From Batillaria attramentaria (taxonomy: Eukaryota > Mollusca > Gastropoda > Batillariidae): a stretch of DNA of 64,000 nucleotides. Numbering within the stretch: the first letter of the stretch is position 1; every line of letters starts with the position of its first letter. A model generated the notes under the pieces. It did no database searches and was not told where the DNA came from. It worked only from the letters and a program-made list of their open reading frames with translations. The stretch covers positions 435,534 through 499,533 of the forward strand of contig JACVVK020000345.1 of the NCBI GenBank assembly GCA_018292915.2, read 5' to 3'. Below, in pieces: positions 28,663-37,971 of the stretch. Position numbers and translations under genes: made by a program.

Positions 28663-29715
28663 ATGTCTAAAGCGTTACGACAGCGGTACTATAATCCTAA
28701 ACTCCCTGGCAGTTTTGGTGGTGTGCAAAGTTTAAAAAGAGCTGTACCTAAAGCGAAACTCGGAGACATACAACAGTGGTTGTCTCATCAAGATACGTAT
28801 ACATTACACAAACCTGTTAGACACCGATTTTCACGTCGCCGTATTATCGTAGGAGGAATCGATCACCAGTGGCAAGCCGACTTAATTGATGTGCAAAAAT
28901 TGAAGAAGTATAATGACGGTTATACCTTCTTGCTAACCTGCATCGACGTGTTGAGCAAGTACGCGTGGGTCGTGCCTTTAAAGAACAAGACGGGTGCGTC
29001 GCTAACGAAAGCGTTTGAACACATCTTTGAGACGGCTGGACGGAAACCTTTAAAACTGCAAACAGACAAAGGAACAGAATTTATCAACCGTGTTTTTCAA
29101 CAATTTTTGTCCAAGCACAAGGTGTATTTCTTTACCACAGAAAACGAAGACATAAAAGCCGCGGTTGTGGAAAGATTTAATCGCACGTTGAAAGAAAGAC
29201 TCTGGCGATATTTTACCCACACAAATACTTTGCGCTACGTGGATGTTCTACCTCAGGTTGTCGACAGTTACAATCATTCGTATCACCGGAGTATTCGACG
29301 TGCACCCGTTGAAGTAACAGCTGAAACGAGCGAAGAGGTGTGGCAGGCGTTATACGGACGAAAAGGAAAACAGTCGGTGACACAGCTAAACATTGGTGAC
29401 CGCGTTCGCATTTCTAAAGCGCGTCGGTCGTTTAAGAAAGGGTATTTACCAGGCTGGACGCAAGAGCTGTTTACTTTAAGTCGCGTATTAAGTACACGAC
29501 CTGTTACTTATAAAATCAAAGACGATCACGGCGAGGAATTGAAAGGGAGTTTTTATAAAGAAGAGTTACAAAAAGTTGGTGAAAAACAAGTCTATAGGAT
29601 TGAACAAATTTTGAAATCGCGGCGAGGCCCTGGTGGAAGAAAAGAATATTTAATTCGCTGGCTCGGCTACCCGTCGTCATTTGACTCGTGGATCCCGGCC
29701 AAACACGTTCAATGA
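28663..29715 (+). CDS. RVE-type integrase with C-terminal chromodomain, copy A
   Basis: A 350-aa retroviral-type DDE integrase, the enzyme that inserts Polinton-type elements. Catalytic residues are D73 (QADLIDV), D135 (LQTDKGTEF) and E170 (VVERFNRTLKERLW). An SH3-like segment (GDRVRISK, about 245-280) and a chromodomain at about 308-349 (VYRIEQILKSR, YLIRWLGY, DSWIPAKH) follow. The N-terminal zinc-binding HHCC module is not obvious. The start at 28663 follows an A-run directly after the previous stop. The frame is intact and identical in length in copy B, so integrase activity is plausible. Confidence 0.92.
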   Translation: MSKALRQRYYNPKLPGSFGGVQSLKRAVPKAKLGDIQQWLSHQDTYTLHKPVRHRFSRRRIIVGGIDHQWQADLIDVQKLKKYNDGYTFLLTCIDVLSKYAWVVPLKNKTGASLTKAFEHIFETAGRKPLKLQTDKGTEFINRVFQQFLSKHKVYFFTTENEDIKAAVVERFNRTLKERLWRYFTHTNTLRYVDVLPQVVDSYNHSYHRSIRRAPVEVTAETSEEVWQALYGRKGKQSVTQLNIGDRVRISKARRSFKKGYLPGWTQELFTLSRVLSTRPVTYKIKDDHGEELKGSFYKEELQKVGEKQVYRIEQILKSRRGPGGRKEYLIRWLGYPSSFDSWIPAKHVQ

Positions 29716-29987
29716 CTGACATACAAGAGAATCAGGAAAAAGAAGAAGACACCGGAGCAAGAAGGTCGATACTCTGGCGTGTATGGGGGCGGAGAGTACC
29801 GCGTAGTGAAGTTGTTTTTATATGTCAGATGCTCATCATCTGCATGGTCATTATTGTTTCGTTAATAAATTTAACGCGAGGACATCCGTCGGAAAGTTTG
29901 TGGATTTCCTTGCTTAGCGCTTCTCTAGGATACGCCCTGCCCAGTCCGACTATAGAGCGTAAAAATGTTTTACGTGACGCTCCCTAG
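29712..29987 (+). CDS. Small two-TM membrane protein (91 aa), copy A
   Basis: The ATG at 29712 overlaps the integrase stop. The open frame also extends upstream to 29688, but those codons overlap the integrase end. A polar acidic N-terminus precedes two hydrophobic stretches: VVFICQMLIICMVIIVSLI (residues about 37-55) and LWISLLSASLGYALP (about 65-79). The family is unknown. It is preserved in copy B, so probably a genuine gene of the element, perhaps a virion-membrane or assembly factor (speculative). Confidence 0.7.
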   Translation: MTDIQENQEKEEDTGARRSILWRVWGRRVPRSEVVFICQMLIICMVIIVSLINLTRGHPSESLWISLLSASLGYALPSPTIERKNVLRDAP

Positions 29988-30716
29988 TAACAGCAGTTTA
30001 TAAACCACTATCCTGACAATAACGCGGCTCATTTTTATACAAAGCTCCCTCAGTCAGTTGATCTGAACGGAGAATGGGAAGTGGGTCTTGCGGAAATTAA
30101 CGTTCCCGGTAGTTTTTATAACGTTAAAGGCGATACGTTTCAATTTAAAGTCATACAAGACGATGAACGCGCTGTGTTAAAGGTGGGGACGCTGCCTGAT
30201 GGCCTGTACGCGAGTCCCGAACAGCTTGTCACAGCGTTAAACTTCCAAGTTGCTGCCATTACAGCTCAAAGCAATGTCCGATTTCATTTTAAAGACTCGA
30301 CAAAGCGCGTGTACGTCGTTTTGTATAAGCACTGCCGGTTAGAGCTCGGGTCTGATTTACAAAAGTTGTTAGGGTTTAAAAGCAATACTTTGGTTGGTCC
30401 TGGAACCTATTTAGCTAACGGAATGCTTGATCTGTACACGCAATACCATTCTCTGTATGTTTATTGTGACATTGTGCAACAGCGAGTGGTCGGTGACGTC
30501 AACGTACCGCTCCTACGCACCGTCCCCTGTACAGATTTTTCTAAAAGCATCTTGTATGAGCGTTTTGATAAACCTCATTACGTACCTCTGTGTCGGAAAC
30601 AATTCAACACGATAGAAATCCTTATAACCTCATACACGGGAGAACCCATTTCATTCGAACAAGGAAAGAGCATCGTCACACTTCATTTCCGCCCGAGGCG
30701 TTTAGAAGGAATTTAA
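29965..30716 (+). pseudogene. Minor capsid (penton-like) protein, copy A, frameshifted
   Basis: The intact part, from the Met at 30081, encodes 211 aa (VGLAEINVPGSFYN, LGFKSNTLVGPG, VVGDVNVPLLRTV). By position and beta-rich composition it is a likely single-jelly-roll penton or minor capsid protein; the name is inference. The natural start is the ATG at 29965, overlapping the TM gene. Twelve codons later copy A has two extra bases (TA in the AGTTTATAAACC word, versus AGTTTAAACC in copy B), producing an immediate stop. The downstream frame stays open to 30716. Translation from 30081 would lack about 38 N-terminal residues. Confidence 0.75.
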
Positions 30717-30718
30717 CA

Positions 30719-31165
30719 ATGAAGTGTCCGTATACCTGTGACGCAAAAGCGTACCACGATTACTTTGCCCTACAGGCAGGCAATGGCGGTTTACCGGTAT
30801 TTCGCGGTGGAGGCGCGATGATGCGCGGTCAGGGTCTAGGAAATATATTAGGCGGTGTGCTAAGATCCGCTGTTCCCTTACTAAAAAGCGCCGGGAAAAG
30901 TTTGTTAAAAACAGGCGCTAGGACCGGGATGCAAATCGCTAACGATGTCTTGTCGGGTCAAGACTTTAAATCAGCAGCTAAGCGGAGAACGCAACAGGCC
31001 GGTCGACGTATACTGAATCAAGCTGTAGGAGCCGCCGCCACCGCCGCCGCCGCCGCACCACCCGGCGAGCCCAACACAAAACGTATAAAGCAAGAGTTTA
31101 GTCGTAAAAGGCGTCAAACGAGAAAAAGAGCTGCTCGAAGACACGTCACTGATATTTTTGACTAA
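30719..31165 (+). CDS. Basic core/minor capsid-like protein (148 aa; adenovirus pX/pVI-like character), copy A
   Basis: The start at 30719 follows the previous stop by 2 bp; a longer frame from 30590 overlaps the upstream gene. After a Cys/His/Tyr-rich N-terminus comes a Gly-rich and amphipathic stretch (GGGAMMRGQGLGNILGGVLR, residues about 28-47). Lys/Ala helices, a poly-Ala run and a strongly basic tail (KRRQTRKRAAR) follow. This resembles the general build of adenovirus pX/pVI-type core and cement proteins, with which Polinton-like elements have been compared. No sequence-level match can be claimed. A poly-Ala GCC tract makes it GC-rich locally. Confidence 0.65.
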   Translation: MKCPYTCDAKAYHDYFALQAGNGGLPVFRGGGAMMRGQGLGNILGGVLRSAVPLLKSAGKSLLKTGARTGMQIANDVLSGQDFKSAAKRRTQQAGRRILNQAVGAAATAAAAAPPGEPNTKRIKQEFSRKRRQTRKRAARRHVTDIFD

Positions 31166-31171
31166 TTCACC

Positions 31172-32482
31172 ATGTCGTTGCTGCACCCACAGAGCTGTGA
31201 ATCTGTCGATTCCGGACTTGATCTGTTTTCCATGCCCCCGACCCAAACCTCGGTCGAACACGGTAGCCATGTGGAATTTCATCCTTTGGCCACACTGGCA
31301 CCCGGAGCCCCCATCGAATTTTACGTATCAGGCGCTACGGATGAGTACATGGATTTGTCTAACACTTACTTACACGTGAAATGTAAAGTCACTCGCGCCA
31401 ACGGTAACAATTTAGCAGCCGGCGCGGATGTCGCTCCGGTGAATAACATTTTGCACTCTTTGTTTTCACAAGTGGACGTTACATTTAATTCAACTCTCGT
31501 CACAAACTCGGAAAATACTTACCCGTATAAAGCCTATATTGAAAAAATGTTAAGTTTTGGAATTGAAGCGAAAGAGTCGCATCTGACTGCGGAGGGTTTT
31601 TACAAAGACACCGCTAACCATTTTGACGACACGCAAGGCGCTGATAATACCGGTTTAGTGTCGAGGCGAGCCTTAACGGCTGAAAGTCGAGAAATGGATT
31701 TAATGGGAAGACTTCACGTGGATATTTTTAAACAAGAGCGCTATCTTGTAAATGGTGTAGACGTCAAAATTAGACTCATTCCCGCCAAAAACAGCTTTGT
31801 CTTGATGGCCCACGACCCTGCCGCTGGATTTAGAGTAATTATTACACAAGCTAGTCTGTTTGTTCGGAAAGTAAAACTGAACCCAGCCGTGACCGTAGGT
31901 CACGCGAAGGCGTTAGAAAAGCGCACAGCTAAATATCCTTTAAAACGAGCAGTCATTAAAACGCATGGATTGGCTCAAGGCAGTCTGTCTGTGGTTTTAG
32001 ATAATCTCTTTTTATCACAACTCCCCAACAGAGTCGTGGTCGGGCTAGTGCAAAGCGCCGCCTCTAATGGTGCGTACAACAGTAATCCTTTTAATTTTCA
32101 ACCTTATGGACTGACATTTTTGTCACTGTATTTGGACGGTAAGCAGATTCCGGCCAAACCTTTGACGCCTGATTTTGAACACGGTCAGTACGTGCGCAGT
32201 TATTTCAATTTGGCCGCAGGCACAGGACTCGTCAACAGCCAGCACGGACACGGTATTAAACACCAAGAGTTTCCACATGGCTACTGTCTGTTTGTGTTTG
32301 ATTTGAGTCCCAGTCTTTTGGATGGCAATCAAGTGGAGTTGATAAAAACCGGTAGTCTGCGTTTAGAAATCAAATTTGCTAACCCGATCCCCAACGCTTT
32401 GCAAGCTATCATTTACGGAGAACTGGATTCGTTACTGGAAATTGACCGCAGTCGCCAAATTATTACTGACTTTTCATCATGA
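31172..32482 (+). CDS. Major capsid protein candidate (double jelly-roll type), copy A
   Basis: At 436 aa this is the largest structural gene, with a good start context (CACCATG). It is beta-rich with conserved-looking blocks (SGLDLFSMPPTQ, EFHPLATLAPG, NPFNFQPYGL, GYCLFVFDLSP, DSLLEIDRSR). I recognise it as the F54H12.2-like family seen next to integrase and adenain-like protease genes in invertebrate elements. I take it as the double-jelly-roll capsid protein of that group. Size fits short DJR proteins (about 350-450 aa) better than the typical 550-700 aa Polinton capsid. The role is inference; a structure prediction would settle it. Intact here, truncated in copy B. Confidence 0.72.
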   Translation: MSLLHPQSCESVDSGLDLFSMPPTQTSVEHGSHVEFHPLATLAPGAPIEFYVSGATDEYMDLSNTYLHVKCKVTRANGNNLAAGADVAPVNNILHSLFSQVDVTFNSTLVTNSENTYPYKAYIEKMLSFGIEAKESHLTAEGFYKDTANHFDDTQGADNTGLVSRRALTAESREMDLMGRLHVDIFKQERYLVNGVDVKIRLIPAKNSFVLMAHDPAAGFRVIITQASLFVRKVKLNPAVTVGHAKALEKRTAKYPLKRAVIKTHGLAQGSLSVVLDNLFLSQLPNRVVVGLVQSAASNGAYNSNPFNFQPYGLTFLSLYLDGKQIPAKPLTPDFEHGQYVRSYFNLAAGTGLVNSQHGHGIKHQEFPHGYCLFVFDLSPSLLDGNQVELIKTGSLRLEIKFANPIPNALQAIIYGELDSLLEIDRSRQIITDFSS

Positions 32483-32943
32483 ACAACCGACAACTGACAC
32501 GCGTGCTGGCCCACCATCGAACTGCCAGACACGTTTTTCGCGGTGTTTTTCCCCGCGACAGACTTCCCCGGCGTCTATTACCAAAACATCACCATCATGC
32601 TTTTGTAGTAAATACAGCCCCTGCTGGTCATGTAGGAGAGCATTGGGTCGCGATTTGGTTCGATGCTCGTACTTGTACAGCAGAATATTTTGATAGCTAT
32701 GGTCTGCCCCCTCGCCATCGTGACATTAAAGAGTTTCTTGTAAGAAATTGTCGCTACTACAGATATAATGATCGGGTCCTGCAAGACGCGTTAAGCTCTA
32801 CTTGTGGGCTTTACGTCCTGTATTATCTGATACGCAAAAGTCACGGCGATACCATGTCGAAGGCCCTGTCTATTTTTAGGGCTTACTCACCAACAGCCAA
32901 TGATCGTAAAGTGACTCAGCTTTTTAGACGCGCGTTTGCCTAG
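32479..32943 (+). CDS. Adenain-like cysteine protease, copy A
   Basis: A 154-aa protein whose ATG overlaps the MCP stop. The catalytic set of the adenovirus/Ulp1 fold is visible in order: H55 (GEHWVAIWFD), D72 (YFDSYG), Q102 (LQDALSS) and C109 (STCGLYVLYYL). The expected role is maturation of capsid proteins. Slightly shorter than adenain (about 200 aa) but with all the motifs. It is absent from copy B, which is truncated before this gene. Confidence 0.88.
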   Translation: MNNRQLTRVLAHHRTARHVFRGVFPRDRLPRRLLPKHHHHAFVVNTAPAGHVGEHWVAIWFDARTCTAEYFDSYGLPPRHRDIKEFLVRNCRYYRYNDRVLQDALSSTCGLYVLYYLIRKSHGDTMSKALSIFRAYSPTANDRKVTQLFRRAFA

Positions 32944-33121
32944 GAAAAAGGGTTACCTATAAAAACTCGAGGTACCTGCGCGCACTGTTGTTATTCACTT
33001 TAACCGGCTTACCAAATATTCTGTCAACGCTATCATGTCAACTTCCTTCTACATCAATCCTCTCTCTGACTTTCCCATCGGGTGAGTCCTCACGACTCAG
33101 GAAAGTGGAGGCGGAACCAAC

Positions 33122-33247
33122 ATGGGTTTCAAAACCGATGGAAAACCGATCTTCACTTACACACAAAAACGCAAATCTCTTTCGTTCTTCTACATCAAAC
33201 GGGTGGTTGCCTCTGATGGCATTTCAACGTTCCCCACTTCCGTTTAG
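33122..33247 (+). CDS. Possible small ORF (41 aa) in the 3' region of copy A
   Basis: The frame MGFKTDGKPIFTYTQKRK... ends TSV-stop, and has protein-like composition. It also stays open in the right-end fragment at 41540-41665, with two amino-acid changes. A very short frame starting at 33035 ends just upstream. It could be the remnant of a larger 3' gene. Unknown function. Confidence 0.35.
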   Translation: MGFKTDGKPIFTYTQKRKSLSFFYIKRVVASDGISTFPTSV

Positions 33248-33249
33248 CT

Positions 33250-34191
33250 TATTGTGATAAAAAAAAGACGTTTTTCTTCTTTTGTGTACTGAAAAAAAAT
33301 TTTTTTTGGCCAGTTGAAATAGCCCACCTCCTCGCGGTACTGGCTGGATGGTTCTTCGTTTCATGCCAAAAAGTCATGATCCTAAGAGTCAACTAACGGG
33401 CATTTTCTTCTTCTTTAAAACACAGTGCTTAATAAAATGTGTTTCTATGTTTGCAGAAGAACCGGGTTGCTCCATCCACGTGTGTAATGTGTGTGTGGTT
33501 GACCAGTGTTGATACCTGGCAATCTGCAGGCTTGCAAACGTGAAAAAAAAAGTGCTTCCTCGTTCCTGTTAATACATGCTGGAATAAGGTAGAAAGACAC
33601 CAACTGTTGTCGGTTTGGCTTATCTCTGACAATGTTGTAGCCATGGTCTAAATGGAGAAGCGCTGACCGCCGTCACTTCCGGAGCTCCCTGTTTCCCCAT
33701 TTATCTTGTATTACTTCACTGGTACACCCTAACAGTTCAGGTTATAAGGTCACGTCCTGATGTGATAGGGTCGTGTCCTAAAGTTTACGTCATAAGGTTG
33801 ACAATGCTGTCGCTATGACCTAAATGGAAATCGTTTATCGTCATTTCATGAGCTCCGTGTTCCCCCATTCATCTTGTATTATTTCACTGGCCCAGTCTAA
33901 CAGTTCAGGTTATGCGGCTCCCGGCTCCCTACCTAAACGGGAGGCGCTGACAGCTGCTACTTTGTGATCTCCCTGTATTACCTCACTGGAGGCTATGGAC
34001 GTGATCTCAGGTTAAGGTCAAATGGCTCCCGGTCTCCCTACCTAAATGGGAGGCGCTGACAGCTGCTACTTTATGATCTCCCTGTATTACCTCACTGGAG
34101 GCTATGGCCGTGATCTCGGGTTAAGGTCAAATGGCTCCCGGTCTCCCTACCTAAATAGGGAGGCGCTGACAGCTGCTACTTTATGATCTCC
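33250..34191 (+). repeat. Right terminal region of copy A (truncated), direct repeat of 41668-42600
   Basis: Non-coding sequence, then TIR-type tandem units in inverted orientation relative to the left TIR (GGCTCCCGGTCTCCC...GGGAGGCGCTGACAGCTG). The region 33119-34191 is repeated directly from 41537, on the other side of copy B. It stops within a unit at TTATGATCTCC, where copy B's capsid gene begins. Confidence 0.8.
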
Positions 34192-34192
34192 A

Positions 34193-34744
34193 ATCCACGT
34201 GAAGTCTTCCCATTAAATCCATTTCTCGACTTTCAGCCGTTAAGGCTCGCCTCGACGCTAAACCGGTATTATCAGCGCCTTGCGTGTCGTCAAAATGGTT
34301 AGCGGTGTCTTTGTAAAAACCCTCCGTAGTCAGATGCGACTCTTTCGCTTCAATTCCAAAACTTAACATTTTTTCAATATAGGCTTTATACGGGTAAGTA
34401 TTTTCCGAGTTTGTGACGAGAGTTGAATTAAATGTAACGTCCACTTGTGAAAACAAAGAGTGCAAAATGTTATTCACCGGAGCGACATCCGCGCCGGCTG
34501 CTAAATTGTTACCGTTGGCGCGAGTGACTTTACATTTCACGTGTAAGTAAGTGTTAGACAAATCCATGTACTCATCCGTAGCGCCTGATACGTAAAATTC
34601 GATGGGGGCTCCGGGTGCCAGTGTGGCCAAAGGATGAAATTCCACATGGCTACCGTGTTCGACGGAGGTTTGGGTCGGGGGCATGGAAAACAGATCAAGT
34701 CCGGAATCGACAGATTCACAACTCTGTGGGTGCAGCAACGACAT
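34193..34744 (-). pseudogene. Major capsid protein candidate, copy B, truncated
   Basis: The first 184 or so codons match copy A with two residue changes. At 34193 the sequence jumps into terminal-repeat DNA and the frame ends a few codons later. The C-terminal jelly-roll part is missing, so it cannot make a normal capsid protein. Confidence 0.85.
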
Positions 34745-34750
34745 GGTGAA

Positions 34751-35197
34751 TTAGTCAAAAATATCAGTGACGTGTCTTCGAGCAGCTCTTTTTCTCGTTT
34801 GACGCCTTTTACGACTAAACTCTTGCTTTATACGTTTTGTGTTGGGCTCGCCGGGTGGTGCGGCGGCGGCGGCGGTGGCGGCGGCTCCTACAGCTTGATT
34901 CAGTATACGTCGACCAGCCTGTTGCGTTCTCCGCTTAGCTGCTGATTTAAAGTCTTGACCCGACAAGACATCGTTAGCGATTTGCATCCCGGTCCTAGCG
35001 CCTGTTTTTAACAAACTTTTCCCGGCGCTTTTTAGTAAGGGAACAGCGGATCTTAGCACACCGCCTAATATATTTCCTAGACCCTGACCGCGCATCATCG
35101 CGCCTCCACCGCGAAATACCGGTAAACCGCCATGTCCTGCCTGTAGGGCAAAGTAATCGTGGTACGCTTTTGCGTCACAGGTATACGGGCACTTCAT
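34751..35197 (-). CDS. Basic core/minor capsid-like protein, copy B
   Basis: Same 148-aa frame as at 30719-31165 with one visible difference (Asn to His in the QAGNGG word). The frame is open, but the genes on both sides are broken, so function is doubtful. Confidence 0.65.
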   Translation of the reverse strand: MKCPYTCDAKAYHDYFALQAGHGGLPVFRGGGAMMRGQGLGNILGGVLRSAVPLLKSAGKSLLKTGARTGMQIANDVLSGQDFKSAAKRRTQQAGRRILNQAVGAAATAAAAAPPGEPNTKRIKQEFSRKRRQTRKRAARRHVTDIFD

Positions 35198-35801
35198 TGT
35201 TAAATTCCTTCTAAACGCCTCGGACGGAAATGAAGTGTGACGATGCTCTTTCCTTGTTCGAATGAAATGGGTTCTCCCGTGTATGAGGTTATAAGGATTT
35301 CTATCGTGTTGAATTGTTTCCGACACAGAGGTACGTAATGAGGTTTATCAAAACGCTCATACAAGATGCTTTTAGAAAAATCTGTACAGGGGACGGTGCG
35401 TAGGAGCGGTACGTTGACGTCACCGACCACTCGCTGTTGCACAATGTCACAATAAACATACAGAGAATGGTATTGCGTGTACAGATCAAGCATTCCGTTA
35501 GCTAAATAGGTTCCGGGACCAACCAAAGTATTGCTTTTAAACCCTAACAAATTTTGTAAATCAGACCCGAGCTCCAACCGACAGTGCTTATACAAAACGA
35601 CGTACACGCGCTTTGTCGAGTCTTTAAAATGAAATCGGACATTGCTTTGAGCTGTAATGGCAGCAACTTGGAAGTTTAACGCTGTGACAAGCTGTTCGGG
35701 ACTCGCGTACAGGCCATTAGGTAGCGTCCCCACCTTTAACACAGCGCGTTCATCGTCTTGTATGACTTTAAATTGAAACGTATCGCCTTTAACGTTATAA
35801 C

Positions 35802-37452
35802 TAGAGGAGCAAAGCCTCCTTGGCTCACTTGTGAGATAGGTCAAGGTCATTCAAAAGAGCATGTTTGTAAAGTTCTTATCACTAGCTATCCTGAAGTAAG
35901 GTGTCTTGTGTTCATAGTTCCTAAGAAAACGGCAAATAGCGATATAACAGTTTTTCCCAAAACAGCTTCTATGACCTTGACCTTGGGTCAAGGTCATTCA
36001 AATGAGATCTGTAAGTGAAGAGCTTATCAGTGACCATCATTATGCCAAGTTTCATAGCTCTTATTTTTGTAGTTTCTGTACAAATGTAAAATTTCACGAC
36101 AGCTGTAATGACCTTGACCTTGAGTCAAGGTCACTCAAATGGTATGTCTGCATAGGTCTCTTTGCTGCCTATCATTGTGCCTTATTTGGTGCCTCTACTG
36201 TTTGTTGTTTCCAAGAAAATGCTAACGTTAAAATCTCCGCAAAATATCTTGAATGGCCTTGACCTTGACTCAAGGAAATTGAATATAAGTATGCCAGTAC
36301 AGGTTTTGTCAATGTCTATCATCAAGCAAAGTTTGATGCCTCTGGTACCCCTACATTCTGAGAAAATGGCAATTTTAAATTTCCAATGAGACAGCATTGA
36401 TGACCTTGACCTTCAGCCAAGGTCATTCAAAATGGTATGTCTTGAAAGGCCTTGGTGCTGTTTATCAGCAAGCCAGATTTAGTGCTTCTGCTGCTTATTG
36501 TTTCTGAGGAAATGCCAATGTTAAGGTTTTGGAAGGTTTTCCGCAAAACAGCTTGTATGGCCTTGACCTTGACTCAAAGTCACCGAATACAGGTATGTCA
36601 GTAAATGTGTTGTCAATGTCTATCATCATGCAAAGTTTGATGTCTCCGGCTTTTCTAGATTCTGAGAAAATGCCAATGTAAAAATTACAAACAGACAGCT
36701 TTAGTGACCTTGACCTTGGGTCAAGGTCAATCATTATGGTATATTTTGAAAGGTCTTATTGCTGTCTCTCAGCGTGCCAAGTTTGGTGCCTCTGCTGTTC
36801 ATTGTTTCTGAGAAAATGCCAATGTTAAGGTTTTGGAAGGTTTTCCGCAAAACAGCTTGCATGGCCTTGACCTTGATTCAAAGTCACTGAATACAGGTTT
36901 GTCAGTAAAGGTGTTGTCAATATCCAGCATCTTGCAAAGTTTGATGTCTCTGGCTTTTCTAGATTCTGAGAAAATGCCAATGTAAAATTTACAAACAGAC
37001 AGCTTTAGTGACCTTGACCTTGGGTCAAGATCAATCATTATGGTATGTTTTGAAAGGTCTTATGGCTGTCTATCAGCGTACCACGTTTGGTGCCTCTGCT
37101 GTTCATTGTTTCTGAGAAAATGCCAATGTTAAGGTTTTGGGAGGTTTTCTGCAAAACAGCTTGCATGGCCTTGACCTTGATTCAAAGTCACTGAATACAG
37201 GTATGTCAGTAAAGGTGTTGTCAATGTCTATCATCATGCAAAGTTTGATGTCTCTGGCTTTTCTAGATTCTGAGAAAATGCCAATGTAAAATTTCCAAAC
37301 AGACAGCTTTAGTGACCTTGACCTTGTGTCAAGGTCAATCACTAAGATATGCTTTGAAAGGTCTTATGGCTGTCTATCAGCTTGCCAAATTTGGTGCCTT
37401 TGCTGCACATTGTTTTTGAGAAAATGCCAATGTTAAGGTTTACTGCGGACAC

Positions 37453-37519
<67 letters not shown>

Positions 37520-37569
37520 GACGATGGAGGGTTATTACATAGACTCACTTTGTTACACAAGTGAGCCAA
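35802..37569. mobile_element. 1.77 kb insertion with short terminal inverted repeats
   Basis: The left part carries TTGGCTCACTTGTG (35820-35833) and the right end its reverse complement CACAAGTGAGCCAA (37556-37569). A small hairpin (AGGAGCAAAGCCTCCT) precedes the left repeat. The inside is non-coding: a diverged TGACCTTGACCTT-headed array, a three-copy 304-bp tandem block and a CAGA/CA microsatellite. Size and lack of coding point to a non-autonomous DNA transposon. The target-site duplication is short or unclear (A/T-rich). Confidence 0.75.
36430..37345. repeat. 304-bp tandem repeat, three copies
   Basis: Equivalent positions recur at exact 304-bp steps (for example the ORF stops at 36495, 36799 and 37103). 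Each unit holds CCTTGACCTTG...TCAAGGTCA, TTTCTGAG(A/G)AAATGCCAATGTTAAGG and GGCCTTGACCTTGA words. Less similar units flank it on the left (35830-36430). The 79-codon minus-strand frames are repeat by-products. Confidence 0.85.
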
Positions 37570-37695
37570 AAACTACCGGGAACGTTAATTTCCGCAAGAC
37601 CCACTTCCCATTCTCCGTTCAGATCAACTGACTGAGGGAGCTTTGTATAAAAATGAGCCGCGTTATTGTCAGGATAGTGGTTTAAACTGCTGTTA

Positions 37696-37971
37696 CTAGG
37701 GAGCGTCACGTAAAACATTTCTACGCTCTAAAGTCGGATTGGGCAGGGCGTATCCTAGAGAAGCGCTAAGCAAGGAAATCCACAAACTTTCCGACGGATG
37801 TCCTCGCGTTAAATTTATTAACGAAACAATAATGACCATGCAGATGATGAGCATCTGACATATAAAAACAACTTCACTACGCGGTACTCTCCGCCCCCAT
37901 ACACGCCAGAGTATCGACCTTCTTGCTCCGGTGTCTTCTTCTTTTTCCTGATTCTCTTGTATGTCAGTCAT
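37696..37971 (-). CDS. Small two-TM membrane protein, copy B
   Basis: 91 aa from the ATG overlapping the integrase stop. Differs from copy A near the C-terminus (ALPNPTLERR versus ALPSPTIERK). The conservative character of the changes supports a real protein. Confidence 0.7.
   Translation of the reverse strand: MTDIQENQEKEEDTGARRSILWRVWGRRVPRSEVVFICQMLIICMVIIVSLINLTRGHPSESLWISLLSASLGYALPNPTLERRNVLRDAP

Larger units (their letters stand above)
26083..34191 (+). mobile_element. Polinton-like element, copy A
   Basis: Left TIR, nine plus-strand genes, a short 3' ORF region and a right TIR that is cut within its tandem repeats where copy B begins. One gene (minor capsid-like) carries a 2-bp insertion compared with copy B. 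All other large frames are open. Confidence 0.85.
35200..37718 (-). pseudogene. Minor capsid (penton-like) protein, copy B, split by a transposon
   Basis: The natural start is at 37718 on the minus strand and the N-terminal codons lack the 2-bp insertion of copy A. About 48 codons in, the gene is interrupted by foreign DNA (35802-37569). It then continues from about 35801 to the stop at 35200. The break falls at a TATAA/AACTACCGGG-like site. The gene is therefore inactive for a different reason than copy A. Confidence 0.85.

Noticed and set aside
36495..37342. Three 79-aa minus-strand ORFs of similar sequence
   Set aside because: Spaced exactly 304 bp apart within a non-coding tandem repeat; by-products of the repeat.
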